NCBI GenBank assembly: GCA_964621785.1
Contig: CAZUPD010000030.1
Span: 3,596 to 67,595 of the forward strand
DNA from: JACKDW01 sp964621785
Lineage (GTDB): Bacteria; Myxococcota_A; Polyangia; Nannocystales; Nannocystaceae
DNA: 64,000 nt
Direction: 5' to 3'
Shown one piece after another: positions 55,604-64,000 of the stretch; the stretch's first letter is position 1, and every line of letters begins with the position of its first letter. The notes beneath the pieces are model-generated. The model saw only the letters and a program-made list of their open reading frames with translations. It did no database searches and was not told the DNA's origin. Position numbers and translations under genes: made by a program.

Positions 55604-58600
55604 ATGAACAGGACCTTTTCGATGCTCCACCCCCGTTTGTACCGTCCACTGTGCCCTGTGTTTGTGGCCCTTGTCTGTGCCTGTCAGCCGGTTAAAAAGC
55701 CCGACCAAACCACTGCGGGTGTGATCGAAACCGAGGAGCCCGAACGCAGTGTCTTGGTTCATACCTTGCCCGAAGGACATGAAACTTTGGTGTTTCCGCC
55801 TCCGGTCGACGGTCGGGCCAAACGCCCGATCCTGTCGATGCCCGACGGCTCCGAACACAAAACCAAAGACGACGTGAAAAAACCCGAAGGCCCGCTCGAG
55901 GTCCGCTGGCCATCGTCCAACTCGTTTCGCTTCTCCGGCCAGTCGTTTCACATCACCTTCAACAAGCCGATCTTCGAACAGGTCAAACGCCCCAAACGTG
56001 TCGCAAAGGGCACCTTTAAAATCACGCCCAAGGTCAAGGGCAAGGCCCGCTGGACCTCCCGCAGCGTACTCGAGTTCGAGGCCGACGAGCCGTTTGATCC
56101 CGACACCCAATACACGGTCGAAGTCAGCGGGTTGACGGCCCACGAAGGTCCCGCGATGGAGGAGCCGTGGACCGCGACATTCACCGCCAGCCCGCGCATC
56201 CCGATGGCCGGTAAGGTCCTCACCTATATCCCGCGTCCCGGCTATCCCCGTGTCATCTCGATGTTCCCCCCGACCGGGGCCAAGGTCGGCGAGCGCCAAT
56301 CGATCGGGGTGATCTACGACCAACCGATCGATTTGGAGCGGGCCGCCAAACTCGTCACCCTCAAGTCGGGCAACAAAAAGCGCCCCGTCAAACTCACCCA
56401 CCCGCTGGGCTCCAAGTTTCAAGGCATCGAGATCGACTCCAAACACGTCGTGGTCGTGATTCCCGAAACGCCGCTGAAACCCCTCGAAGAGCTCGCACTG
56501 ATCGCCGCCGACCGGATCCACAAAGACGACCTCGACGGCGACGAAAAACCCGACCCGAGTGTCCACGACTTTACGATCGCCGGCCCCTTGGAGCTCACCG
56601 AGGTCGCCTGTGGCTACGGCTACAACTCGACCTGCGAGTGGAAGGAAAACCAGCGCGAGCTCAAAACCGGCGGCCGCGACATCGAGATCAAGTTCTCCAA
56701 TCCACTGCGCGGCACCACCAAAGAGCTGAAAAACGGGGTCCACATCTACCCCGCGGTCAAAAACCTCAGTGTCTGGTCCTCGGGTGGCTGGGATGGGGTC
56801 GGTCGCCTCCGGATCTCCGGCGCGTTTGAGTCGTCGACCCGCTACAACGTCTCGATCTCCGGCGTCGAAGATGTCCACGGCCATCGGGTCAACACGCCGA
56901 TCGAGTTTGCCATTCAAACCAACCCAGAAGGTGCATCTGCAACCATGGCGGAGGGCGTCTTGTTGCTCGACCAGTCCGCCAGCCAAAAGTTTGTCGCCAC
57001 CACCCGCAACGTCTCGCGGGCCAAGATCCTCGCCTGGCCGATCGCCGACGATGACCCTTCGGCCATGGAGAAGGCGCGGGAGAACGTCCGCCGCCACCGC
57101 TTGCCGACCGAGTCGGCACCGATCGAAATCCCGTTTTCTCCCCAGAGCATTCAAGACGAGTACGTCAAAACCGAGGTCAACCTGCTGAGCAAGTTGAAGC
57201 CCGGGAGCAACTACATCACCTCGGTCGCGATCGACAAAACAGCCCACGGCGCCCTGGTGGTCAACTATCCCTCGTGGATGAGTGCCGGACGGACCCCGGT
57301 CGCGCTGTTGACACCCGGCGACAGCCAAGCACTCGCTGTACATACACACATGATGGGCGATTCCACTGTCGTCCACGTGTCCCGTCTGGAATCCGGCGAG
57401 CCTGTCTCGGGGGCCTCGTTCAAACTCAACGGCGAATCACTGCTCGGCAACCCGGAGACCGACCAAAACGGCGTCGCCGTACTACCGGCTGGAATCGACC
57501 GATTCGAGGATGCCCTGCTCCACGTCGACGGCGGAGGTGCTTCGACCACGATTTCGATGGAGGGCTCGCGCACGCGGGCGCGCTCGATGTACCCCGGCAT
57601 GACCACCGGCGAAGTGTTGCCCGGGGGCGATGCCCGGGGCCTGGTGATGACCGACCGTGGGATCTACCGCCCCGGCGCGACGGTCCACGTCAAAGCTTCG
57701 CTGCGGCGTAAGGTCGGTGAACGTCTCGCGCCCATGGCCTCCACACCCGTGCAAGTGCGGATCATCGGCCCGACCGGAGACGAAGTCGCCAGCTATCCCG
57801 GGGTCACCGACGAGTTCGGTAGCGTCGCCATCGATCATCCAACCGAGAAAGAAGCTCGGGTCGGTCGCCACCAGATCGAGGTCAACACCCTCACTGACAC
57901 CGATACCGTGCTCGCGCGCGAGTCGGTGATGGTCGCCGAGTTTGAACCTCCTCGGTTTACCGTCGACGTCGAGGCCAAGGCCTCGGGCAACAAGTCGCTC
58001 GCCGCCACCGTGCTCGGCCGCTACCTGTTTGGCGCCCCGATGGAGGGGGCCAGTGTCGAATGGTCGATCTCTCGCCGCGAAGCCAAACTCGCCCGCAGCA
58101 CCCTGACCGACGCCGGCCTGCAGTTCACCGACGGTCGCTACACCTACTACTACGACGATGATGACGAAAGTAGCAGTCGCTGGTCGCGTTCGGGGCGTGG
58201 CACGCTCGACGCCGACGGCACGTTGGAGCTCGCGCCCACGGTCCAACTCGACAAAAAAGGTGGACCCCAAGAGTTCACCGTAGAGGCCGATGTGACCGAC
58301 GCTTCGTACCGCCACATCGCCGGCCGTGGGTCGGCTGTGTTGCACCCCGCGGACAAATACGCCGGCCTGCGCCTCAAGACAGCTTGGACCGATGTCGAAA
58401 AACCCATGGCCGTCGACCTCGGGGTTGTCGGCACCGATGGCCAGCCGATCTCCGGGGTCAAAGTCACCGCCAAACTCGTCCATATCGATTGGAAATACAC
58501 CCGCAAACGTACCTCGTACGGCATCGAGTACGACTGGCACCGGGTGCGCAAAGATGTCGATAGTTGTAGTGTCACAAGTGCCGTCACCCCGGTCAGTTGC

Positions 58601-61405
58601 GAAGTCACGCCGCCCGATTCGGGCCGCTACGAACTCATCAGTACGGTCGGCGGGCGCGAGGGCGGTGCAGTCACCACGTGGGCCTGGCGCCGCGGCGGCT
58701 CGAGCAGTCGCTTCCCGACCCAGGGTCATCGCATCGACTTGGTCAGCGACAAGCCACGCTACGCACCCGGCGACCGTGCGCAGATCCTCGTGCGCAACCC
58801 CTACCCGGCCGCGACCGCGATCCTCACCTTGGAACAGGGCGGCTTGGTCACCCACCGCTCCATCAAGATCGACGGCGGAGCCGAGGTTCTCGAGGTTCCC
58901 ATCACCAAGAGCCACGCCCCGCGGATCCATGCAACCGTCACTCTGATCCCCCGCAATGTCACCGGTGCCGACCGTGCCGATTGGAAAGTCGGAGTGTTGC
59001 GCCTCCCCGTGTCCCTCGAAGATGCCGAGCTCAACGTGGCGGTCAAAACAGATCGCGACCAGTACCAACCTGGTCAACAGGTCACCCTCGATGTCGACGT
59101 CAAAAACGGCAGCACGTCGGTCTCGGGAGCCGAAGTCGCGGTCGCGGTCGTCGACGAAGGGATCTTGCGGATGACCAACCACCACGCGCCCGATCCGGTC
59201 AAGGGTCTGCGCCCCGGTCAGCCACTCAACTTTGAGATCCTCGACTCGCGCGAGGGTTTGGCCGCACTCATGCGGCTGAGTAAGGACAGTGGCGACGGCG
59301 ATGCCGGCGAGGAAAACCAAGACTCGTCGCGCAAGAACTTTGTCCAGACCGCATTTTGGAAACCCGACCTGCGCACCGACGCAAACGGTCGTGCCCGCGT
59401 CACCTTCACCCTGCCCGACAACCTGACCAAGTTCCGGGTGATGGCAGTGGTACTCGACAAGGACGGCCGCGGCGGTTCGCAAGAACATGCGTTTACCGTG
59501 CGTAAGCCGGTGATGATGATCCCGATCATCCCGCGGTTTGCCCACGTCGGCGACCAGTTTGAAGCCGCGGCCATGTTGCACAACAACACCGACGAGCCGC
59601 TCGACGCCAAGGTGACCTTAGGGCCACGTGAGCAGGCGATCGAAGTCAAACCGAACAAGCGGGCCCGGGTTAACTTCCCCCTGACCGCCGACAAACCCGG
59701 CGACCTCGCCCTCGCATTTGCGGTCAAGCAGGGCGGCAAGACCCACGACGCCGTCGAGGTCTCGCTCCCGGTCGACCGCGCCGGGATCGCTGAACACCCA
59801 CGGCTCGACGGTGCGTTTGTCCAAGGTCAAGACATCCTCATGAAAGTCCCCGACGGTGTGTTTGCCGGCCGCGGACAACAAGAGGTGGTCAAGGTGCTGG
59901 TCGGCCAACACCTGTGGCCCGAGTTGGGTGCCCGCCTCGAGTTCCTGCTCGGGTACCCCCACGGCTGTGTCGAGCAGACAACCTCATCGACCCTACCGCT
60001 ACTGGCTGCCCGCGACATTCTTCCGCGGATCGGCCTCACCTCGATGCCCCAGGAAGAGCTCGACAAGCGGATCAAAGCAGGCATCGACCGTCTCGCCAGC
60101 ATGCGCACCTCGAGCGGTGGCCTTGCCTATTGGCCAGGTGGTTCGTCGCCCAATGTCTATGGCACCGCCTACGCCATCCGAGCCGTGATTGCCGCCAAAA
60201 AAGCCGACATCGATCTACCGCCCAACCTCCTGTCGGGCATGACCGACTACCTCGGCGAGCAAATGCTCCGCAGTCGAACAGCGCCCGAGGTCAAGGCCGC
60301 CATTGCCCAGAGTCTCGCCGAAGTCGATGAGCTGCCCCAAAGCTCAGCAGATGCCCTTTACGACACCTTCGAGAGCCAGGGCGTCTTCGGCCTGGCAAGC
60401 CTGGCGATCGCGTTGAGTCACCTCGACGGTCAAGAAGATCGGGTCAAAACCATCGTCGATGCCCTGGAGTCCAAGTTCGACAACGAAGGCTCGTTGCTCG
60501 ACACCTCGAAAAGCGATGACTTCTACTACTACGGCTCACCCACACGGACCAAGGCCCAGGCGCTGGTCGCCATCGGTCGCCTGCGCAAGGCTTCGACCCT
60601 GCGTCCGGTCCTCACCAAGGTGCTGGCCGAATCGACAGGTTCGTACACCACTCAATCCACGGCCTATTCACTGATGGCAGTCGCCGAACAGTTGGTCGAC
60701 AGCCCGACCGACGGAGCGAAGATCGAAGTCTACTTGGGCAGTGAGCAACTGACCCCGAGCAAAGAGCTCGGCCACGGCAGCTTTGAGTTCACGATTCCAC
60801 TCGAACGACTGCGCGGCAAAGAAGAGACGCTCAAGCTGCGCAGCGAGGCCAAGGCTGCGATCGCCTTCATGGTCGATTCGACGTGGAGCCGCGATCTCCA
60901 AGACGCCCGTGGCCAAGCCGCAACCTCGGCCGAGAAGGGCGTGAACCTCTACCGCGTCATCACCGACGGGGCCGGCAATGAGATCAAACTCGAAGAAGTC
61001 GAGCCCGGCCAAGTCCTGCGGGTGGCCCTGCTCGCCGAGTTGCCCGTCGACAAGATCGACCGCGACCGGATGGGTTATCTCGCCATCACCGATCGCCTTC
61101 CCGCCGGGTTTGAGCCCATGCAAACCGATCTTTGGACCGTCGCCCGGGCCCCCGACCTCACTGATGCCCACCCGTTTTCGCAGTGGCTGCGCTGGGGCGG
61201 GACCGAGGCGAGCTACATCGAAATGCGAGATGATCGCGTATACATCTATTTCGACCGGCTGTGGGGTCGCCGGGCCCTCGCAACCTACCTCGTCCGCGCA
61301 ACGACTCCGGGGACCTACGCGCTCCCACCCGCTGTCGGCGAGTTTATGTACGTGCCCAATAGCTACAGTTACAGTGCTGCGGGTACCGTCAAAGTCGTCA
61401 AGTAA
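55604..61405 (+). CDS. Bacterial alpha-2-macroglobulin, thioester-containing lipoprotein
   Basis: 1933 residues from the ATG at 55604. Lipobox LVCACQ shows inner- or outer-membrane anchoring. Many MG-type beta-sandwich domains follow, including an AMIN/BIG-like N-terminal region and the A2M bait-like middle (about 560-1200). The thioester motif GCVEQ (Cys1455) lies in the helical TED domain (LLGYPHGCVEQTTSSTLPLL trimmed to its core), then the receptor-type C-terminal beta domain. Such proteins trap attacking proteases at the cell envelope by thioester linkage. The usual partner, penicillin-binding protein 1C, is not next to it here. A hairpin follows the stop. Confidence 0.92.
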   Translation: MNRTFSMLHPRLYRPLCPVFVALVCACQPVKKPDQTTAGVIETEEPERSVLVHTLPEGHETLVFPPPVDGRAKRPILSMPDGSEHKTKDDVKKPEGPLEVRWPSSNSFRFSGQSFHITFNKPIFEQVKRPKRVAKGTFKITPKVKGKARWTSRSVLEFEADEPFDPDTQYTVEVSGLTAHEGPAMEEPWTATFTASPRIPMAGKVLTYIPRPGYPRVISMFPPTGAKVGERQSIGVIYDQPIDLERAAKLVTLKSGNKKRPVKLTHPLGSKFQGIEIDSKHVVVVIPETPLKPLEELALIAADRIHKDDLDGDEKPDPSVHDFTIAGPLELTEVACGYGYNSTCEWKENQRELKTGGRDIEIKFSNPLRGTTKELKNGVHIYPAVKNLSVWSSGGWDGVGRLRISGAFESSTRYNVSISGVEDVHGHRVNTPIEFAIQTNPEGASATMAEGVLLLDQSASQKFVATTRNVSRAKILAWPIADDDPSAMEKARENVRRHRLPTESAPIEIPFSPQSIQDEYVKTEVNLLSKLKPGSNYITSVAIDKTAHGALVVNYPSWMSAGRTPVALLTPGDSQALAVHTHMMGDSTVVHVSRLESGEPVSGASFKLNGESLLGNPETDQNGVAVLPAGIDRFEDALLHVDGGGASTTISMEGSRTRARSMYPGMTTGEVLPGGDARGLVMTDRGIYRPGATVHVKASLRRKVGERLAPMASTPVQVRIIGPTGDEVASYPGVTDEFGSVAIDHPTEKEARVGRHQIEVNTLTDTDTVLARESVMVAEFEPPRFTVDVEAKASGNKSLAATVLGRYLFGAPMEGASVEWSISRREAKLARSTLTDAGLQFTDGRYTYYYDDDDESSSRWSRSGRGTLDADGTLELAPTVQLDKKGGPQEFTVEADVTDASYRHIAGRGSAVLHPADKYAGLRLKTAWTDVEKPMAVDLGVVGTDGQPISGVKVTAKLVHIDWKYTRKRTSYGIEYDWHRVRKDVDSCSVTSAVTPVSCEVTPPDSGRYELISTVGGREGGAVTTWAWRRGGSSSRFPTQGHRIDLVSDKPRYAPGDRAQILVRNPYPAATAILTLEQGGLVTHRSIKIDGGAEVLEVPITKSHAPRIHATVTLIPRNVTGADRADWKVGVLRLPVSLEDAELNVAVKTDRDQYQPGQQVTLDVDVKNGSTSVSGAEVAVAVVDEGILRMTNHHAPDPVKGLRPGQPLNFEILDSREGLAALMRLSKDSGDGDAGEENQDSSRKNFVQTAFWKPDLRTDANGRARVTFTLPDNLTKFRVMAVVLDKDGRGGSQEHAFTVRKPVMMIPIIPRFAHVGDQFEAAAMLHNNTDEPLDAKVTLGPREQAIEVKPNKRARVNFPLTADKPGDLALAFAVKQGGKTHDAVEVSLPVDRAGIAEHPRLDGAFVQGQDILMKVPDGVFAGRGQQEVVKVLVGQHLWPELGARLEFLLGYPHGCVEQTTSSTLPLLAARDILPRIGLTSMPQEELDKRIKAGIDRLASMRTSSGGLAYWPGGSSPNVYGTAYAIRAVIAAKKADIDLPPNLLSGMTDYLGEQMLRSRTAPEVKAAIAQSLAEVDELPQSSADALYDTFESQGVFGLASLAIALSHLDGQEDRVKTIVDALESKFDNEGSLLDTSKSDDFYYYGSPTRTKAQALVAIGRLRKASTLRPVLTKVLAESTGSYTTQSTAYSLMAVAEQLVDSPTDGAKIEVYLGSEQLTPSKELGHGSFEFTIPLERLRGKEETLKLRSEAKAAIAFMVDSTWSRDLQDARGQAATSAEKGVNLYRVITDGAGNEIKLEEVEPGQVLRVALLAELPVDKIDRDRMGYLAITDRLPAGFEPMQTDLWTVARAPDLTDAHPFSQWLRWGGTEASYIEMRDDRVYIYFDRLWGRRALATYLVRATTPGTYALPPAVGEFMYVPNSYSYSAAGTVKVVK

Positions 61406-61423
61406 CGTCGTTTGCGAACCATG

Positions 61424-61455
61424 AGTTGCTGACCTCTGCACATATGTCAGCAACT
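61424..61455. terminator. Hairpin after the alpha-2-macroglobulin gene
   Basis: Perfect 10-bp inverted repeat AGTTGCTGAC (61424-61433) and GTCAGCAACT (61446-61455), loop CTCTGCACATAT. The same 12-base loop sequence lies in the hairpin after the gene at 4190. No T-run. Two palindrome-like copies (61470, 61500) follow. Confidence 0.55.
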
Positions 61456-61576
61456 GATGGCGTCGACTTTTGTGCATGCAAACGTGCATACCTCTGCGCT
61501 TGTGTCTGCAAACAAAACGACGCAACTGTTCGGACTACCAGTCCTGTGAAACCGACAGAAAAGTTATGCTCGCCCG

Positions 61577-63451
61577 ATGCGGCTTTCCTTGTATGTCCCT
61601 TCGTTGTCCTTGGTGCTCATCTCGGTCGGCTTGACCGCCTGCTCTCCGGAGCCTGCGGAGACAACCGCCAACTCTGACTCCGAATTTGATAGCGATAACG
61701 TCCCGACGACGACCACCGACGCATTCACCACGGAAGGTCCGACGACGACACCGACCGGTGATGGCGACGGCGACGGCGACGGTGATGGCGACGGCGATGG
61801 CGACGGTGACGGCGACGGTGATGGCGACGGCGACGGTGATGGCGACGGCGACGATGTCTGTGGCGACGGTATCATCGGGGACACGGAAGAGTGCGACGAT
61901 GCCAACGACGACAACACCGATGACTGCCTCGATACGTGTGTCCTTGCAACCTGCGGCGATGGTTTCGTTTGGGCCGGCGAAGAAGGCTGCGACGACGGCA
62001 ATGACGACGACACCGATGAATGCCCGACGACCTGCGAGCTCGCCGTCTGCGGGGACGGGTATGTCTACGAGGGGGAGGAAGATTGCGACGATGGCGACGA
62101 CGACGAAACCAATGAATGTACAAGTTTATGTGCGGCGCCGGCCTGCGACGATGAACTCCTGAGTGGCGACGAGTCCGACGTCGACTGCGGTGGAAGTTGC
62201 GGTGGTTGTGGCCTCGGCTTGATCTGCGGCGACGCAGACGACTGTGTCACCGGCTATTGCGAAGACTCCGCCTGTGCCGTGGAGCGTCAAATCGATACCG
62301 GTCAAAGTCATACCTGTGCACTGTTGGTCAACGGAACCGTCCGCTGTTGGGGCGGCAACCAGCTCGGCCAACTCGGCTATGGCAACACGGACACCATCGG
62401 CGACGACGAAACGCCTGCCAGTGCCGGAGACGTCGACGTCGGCGGCACGGTTCTCCAATTGGCCCTCGGGAGTCGCCACTCCTGCGCACGGTTGGTCGAT
62501 GGAACCGTCCGCTGCTGGGGTTGGAACAACGTCGGCCAACTCGGCTATGGCCACACGGAAAACATCGGCGACGACGAGACCCCCGCAAGCGCGGGTGAAG
62601 TCGATGTGGGCGGGATCGTGACCCAAGTGGTCGCCGGAGAAAGTCACTCCTGTGCGCTGCTAGACGGTGGAAACGTCCGCTGTTGGGGCTACTCCAACAA
62701 CGGCGCCCTCGGTTATGGCAACACAGAAACCATCGGAGACGACGAAACTCCCGCAAGCGCGGGCGATGTCGCGGTCGGTGGCACCGTGGTTCAATTGGCC
62801 GCCAAAGGCTACCACACCTGTGCCCTGCTAGAGGCGGGGAATGTTCGCTGTTGGGGCCAGGCAAACTATGGCCAATTGGGCTATGCAAACACCGACGATA
62901 TCGGTGACGACGAGACCCCCGAAGACGCGGGCGACGTCGTTGTCGGTGATACCGTCATCGCGCTTTCAGCCGGAGCGTTCCACACCTGTGCCCTGCTAGA
63001 GGATGGCGCGGTCCGCTGCTGGGGTCGCGGCGCCAACGGTCGACTCGGCTATGTCGACACCCAAGACATCGGCAATGATGAGACTCCCGAAAATGCGGGC
63101 ACCGTCGTTGTCGGTGAATCAGCAACTCAACTAGCTGTCGGCGGAAGCCATACCTGTGCCCTGTTAGAATCTGGAAATGTTCGCTGTTGGGGCCAGGGAA
63201 GCTTTGGCCGATTGGGCTACGGGAATACCAACAGCATTGGCGACGACGAAACGCCCGAGTCGGCTGGCGACGTCACGGTCGGTGGAACCGTCGTACAAGT
63301 ATCGGCAAATAGTCACACATGCGCCTTGTTGGATGGTGGCGCGGTCCGGTGTTGGGGGACGAACTCCCTCGGTGCCCTGGGCTACCCAGGAGTCGACGCG
63401 ATCGGCGACGACGAGACCCCCGAAGACGCGGGTGATGTCATGTATCAATGA
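61577..63451 (+). CDS. Lipoprotein with Asp-Gly linker, Cys-rich repeats and RCC1 propeller
   Basis: 624 residues. Lipobox SVGLTAC (Cys22). A Thr/Ser/Asp linker leads into about 16 Asp-Gly pairs (about 62-94; hexanucleotide repeat at about 61760-61853). Three myxobacterial Cys-rich repeats follow (CGDGIIGDTEECDDAN-type), a further Cys-rich module, then seven RCC1 repeats (about 245-620; SHTCALLVNGTVRCWGGNQL and LGYGNTDTIGDDETP), forming a beta-propeller. A surface protein on a flexible, acidic, possibly calcium-binding stalk; ligand unknown. The next gene starts with a similar stalk. Confidence 0.85.
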   Translation: MRLSLYVPSLSLVLISVGLTACSPEPAETTANSDSEFDSDNVPTTTTDAFTTEGPTTTPTGDGDGDGDGDGDGDGDGDGDGDGDGDGDGDGDDVCGDGIIGDTEECDDANDDNTDDCLDTCVLATCGDGFVWAGEEGCDDGNDDDTDECPTTCELAVCGDGYVYEGEEDCDDGDDDETNECTSLCAAPACDDELLSGDESDVDCGGSCGGCGLGLICGDADDCVTGYCEDSACAVERQIDTGQSHTCALLVNGTVRCWGGNQLGQLGYGNTDTIGDDETPASAGDVDVGGTVLQLALGSRHSCARLVDGTVRCWGWNNVGQLGYGHTENIGDDETPASAGEVDVGGIVTQVVAGESHSCALLDGGNVRCWGYSNNGALGYGNTETIGDDETPASAGDVAVGGTVVQLAAKGYHTCALLEAGNVRCWGQANYGQLGYANTDDIGDDETPEDAGDVVVGDTVIALSAGAFHTCALLEDGAVRCWGRGANGRLGYVDTQDIGNDETPENAGTVVVGESATQLAVGGSHTCALLESGNVRCWGQGSFGRLGYGNTNSIGDDETPESAGDVTVGGTVVQVSANSHTCALLDGGAVRCWGTNSLGALGYPGVDAIGDDETPEDAGDVMYQ

Positions 63452-63581
63452 CCGAAAAATTGTCTCTTCGAGCTCTTCGGCTTCGTGAACTCGAACAACG
63501 CGGAGCCGATGGTGGCCGGCCCACGACTCGCCGCGGTGACGACGAGCGCACGCCCGCGCGATCCCACCGCGTCCGAATTGC

Positions 63582-63617
63582 GACTTTAAACATGACCCAA
63601 GAGACATGTTTAAAGTC
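63582..63617. repeat. Perfect 13-bp inverted repeat
   Basis: GACTTTAAACATG (63582-63594) and CATGTTTAAAGTC (63605-63617), loop ten bases. It lies between the RCC1 gene stop (63451) and the next ATG (63629). It could be a terminator of the former, an operator, or a 5' leader hairpin that would block the ribosome site of the next gene. Confidence 0.8.
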
Positions 63618-63628
63618 ATACTCCCTCC

Positions 63629-64000
63629 ATGCGCTCAACCCTCGTAGCGTCCCTCTCACTCACGCTCCTCGCACCCAACCTCACCGCCTGCAGCGACGAC
63701 GATGCAACTTCGACCGACGCGTCCGAGACATCGACGAGCACAGAAGGTGAACCAACCACCCCGACAACGAGCACAACCGATCCGACGACAGCCGGTCCCG
63801 GGACGCTGAGCGAAGGGGACGGCGATGGCGATGGCGACGGCGATGGCGACGGCGACGGTGATGGCGACGGTGATGGGGATGGTGATGGCGACGGTGATGG
63901 GGATGGTGACGGTGATGGGGATGGCGACGGTGATGGGGATGGCGACGGTGATGGGGATGGCGACGGTGATGGCGACGGCGATGGCGATGGCGATGGCGAT
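63629..64000 (+). CDS. Lipoprotein with Asp-Gly stalk, truncated by the window end
   Basis: Partial: 124 codons, open to the last base. Signal MRSTLVASLSLTLLAPNLTAC (in two parts: a basic start and a hydrophobic core) with lipobox Cys21, then a Ser/Thr/Asp linker to about residue 62. An unbroken Asp-Gly repeat runs to the window end (about 63817-64000, about 30 pairs so far). Same opening as the upstream RCC1 lipoprotein, so it is likely another stalked surface protein whose functional domain lies beyond the window. Confidence 0.8.
   Translation, partial: MRSTLVASLSLTLLAPNLTACSDDDATSTDASETSTSTEGEPTTPTTSTTDPTTAGPGTLSEGDGDGDGDGDGDGDGDGDGDGDGDGDGDGDGDGDGDGDGDGDGDGDGDGDGDGDGDGDGDGD

Noticed and set aside
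57482..59581. 699-codon minus-strand open frame opposite the alpha-2-macroglobulin gene
   Set aside because: A shadow frame caused by GC-rich codon use; no domain, and the plus-strand protein is clearly real.

Overview
The window looks like chromosomal DNA from a GC-rich myxobacterium, most likely of the Nannocystineae (Nannocystis/Plesiocystis/Enhygromyxa type). The evidence is a gliding-motility mglB-mglA pair next to recR, four eukaryote-like Ser/Thr protein kinases in 64 kb, an FHA-type sigma-54 activator, a histone-deacetylase-family enzyme, and many lipoproteins with Asp-Gly, Asp/Thr or Cys-rich linkers, including a myxobacterial Cys-rich-repeat/RCC1 protein. No rRNA, tRNA, integrase, transposase or CRISPR array was seen. 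The sequence carries one 100-N assembly gap (about 32472-32571) inside a repetitive gene.

Layout. 57-7014: a GT-C glycosyltransferase, two lipoproteins, a cysteine-less glutaredoxin-like protein, a small unknown protein and RNase Z. 7417-11170: a three-gene biotin-dependent acyl-CoA carboxylase operon. 11171-12444: a non-coding region with a nine-unit tandem array and further inverted repeats. 12445-24767: kinase-TPR protein, three exported or unknown proteins, CGFS glutaredoxin, FHA/sigma-54 regulator overlapping a deacetylase, and a TPR protein plus kinase operon. 25196-30205: a same-strand run of a ribbon-helix-helix-like protein, dnaX, ebfC, recR, mglB and mglA, closed by a terminator. 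30725-45009: membrane protein, gap-containing Pro/Gln-rich membrane protein, oligoribonuclease, VWA lipoprotein, two more kinases (one divergent from a TPR protein) and several lipoproteins. 45277-55330: hybrid histidine kinase, lytic transglycosylase, FHA/degenerate-GGDEF protein, UvrD/Rep helicase, and a HisKA-like/receiver/adenylate-cyclase protein. 55604-64000: a bacterial alpha-2-macroglobulin with an intact thioester motif, an RCC1 lipoprotein and the start of another Asp-Gly-linker lipoprotein.

The genes combine housekeeping replication/repair (dnaX-ebfC-recR, helicase, RNase Z, Orn), cell polarity (mglBA), signalling (kinases, FHA proteins, histidine kinase, cyclase) and cell-surface functions (lipoproteins, A2M, transglycosylase).

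The most striking non-genic signal is a short AT-rich palindrome, consensus TTGYANNTRCAA. It occurs exactly at least seven times, and with one mismatch about thirty more times, inside genes and between them. It forms the core of the 11.2-kb tandem array and repeatedly lies in or beside hairpins just after stop codons. It behaves like a highly iterated palindrome (compare HIP1 of cyanobacteria), but I cannot assign it to a described family.
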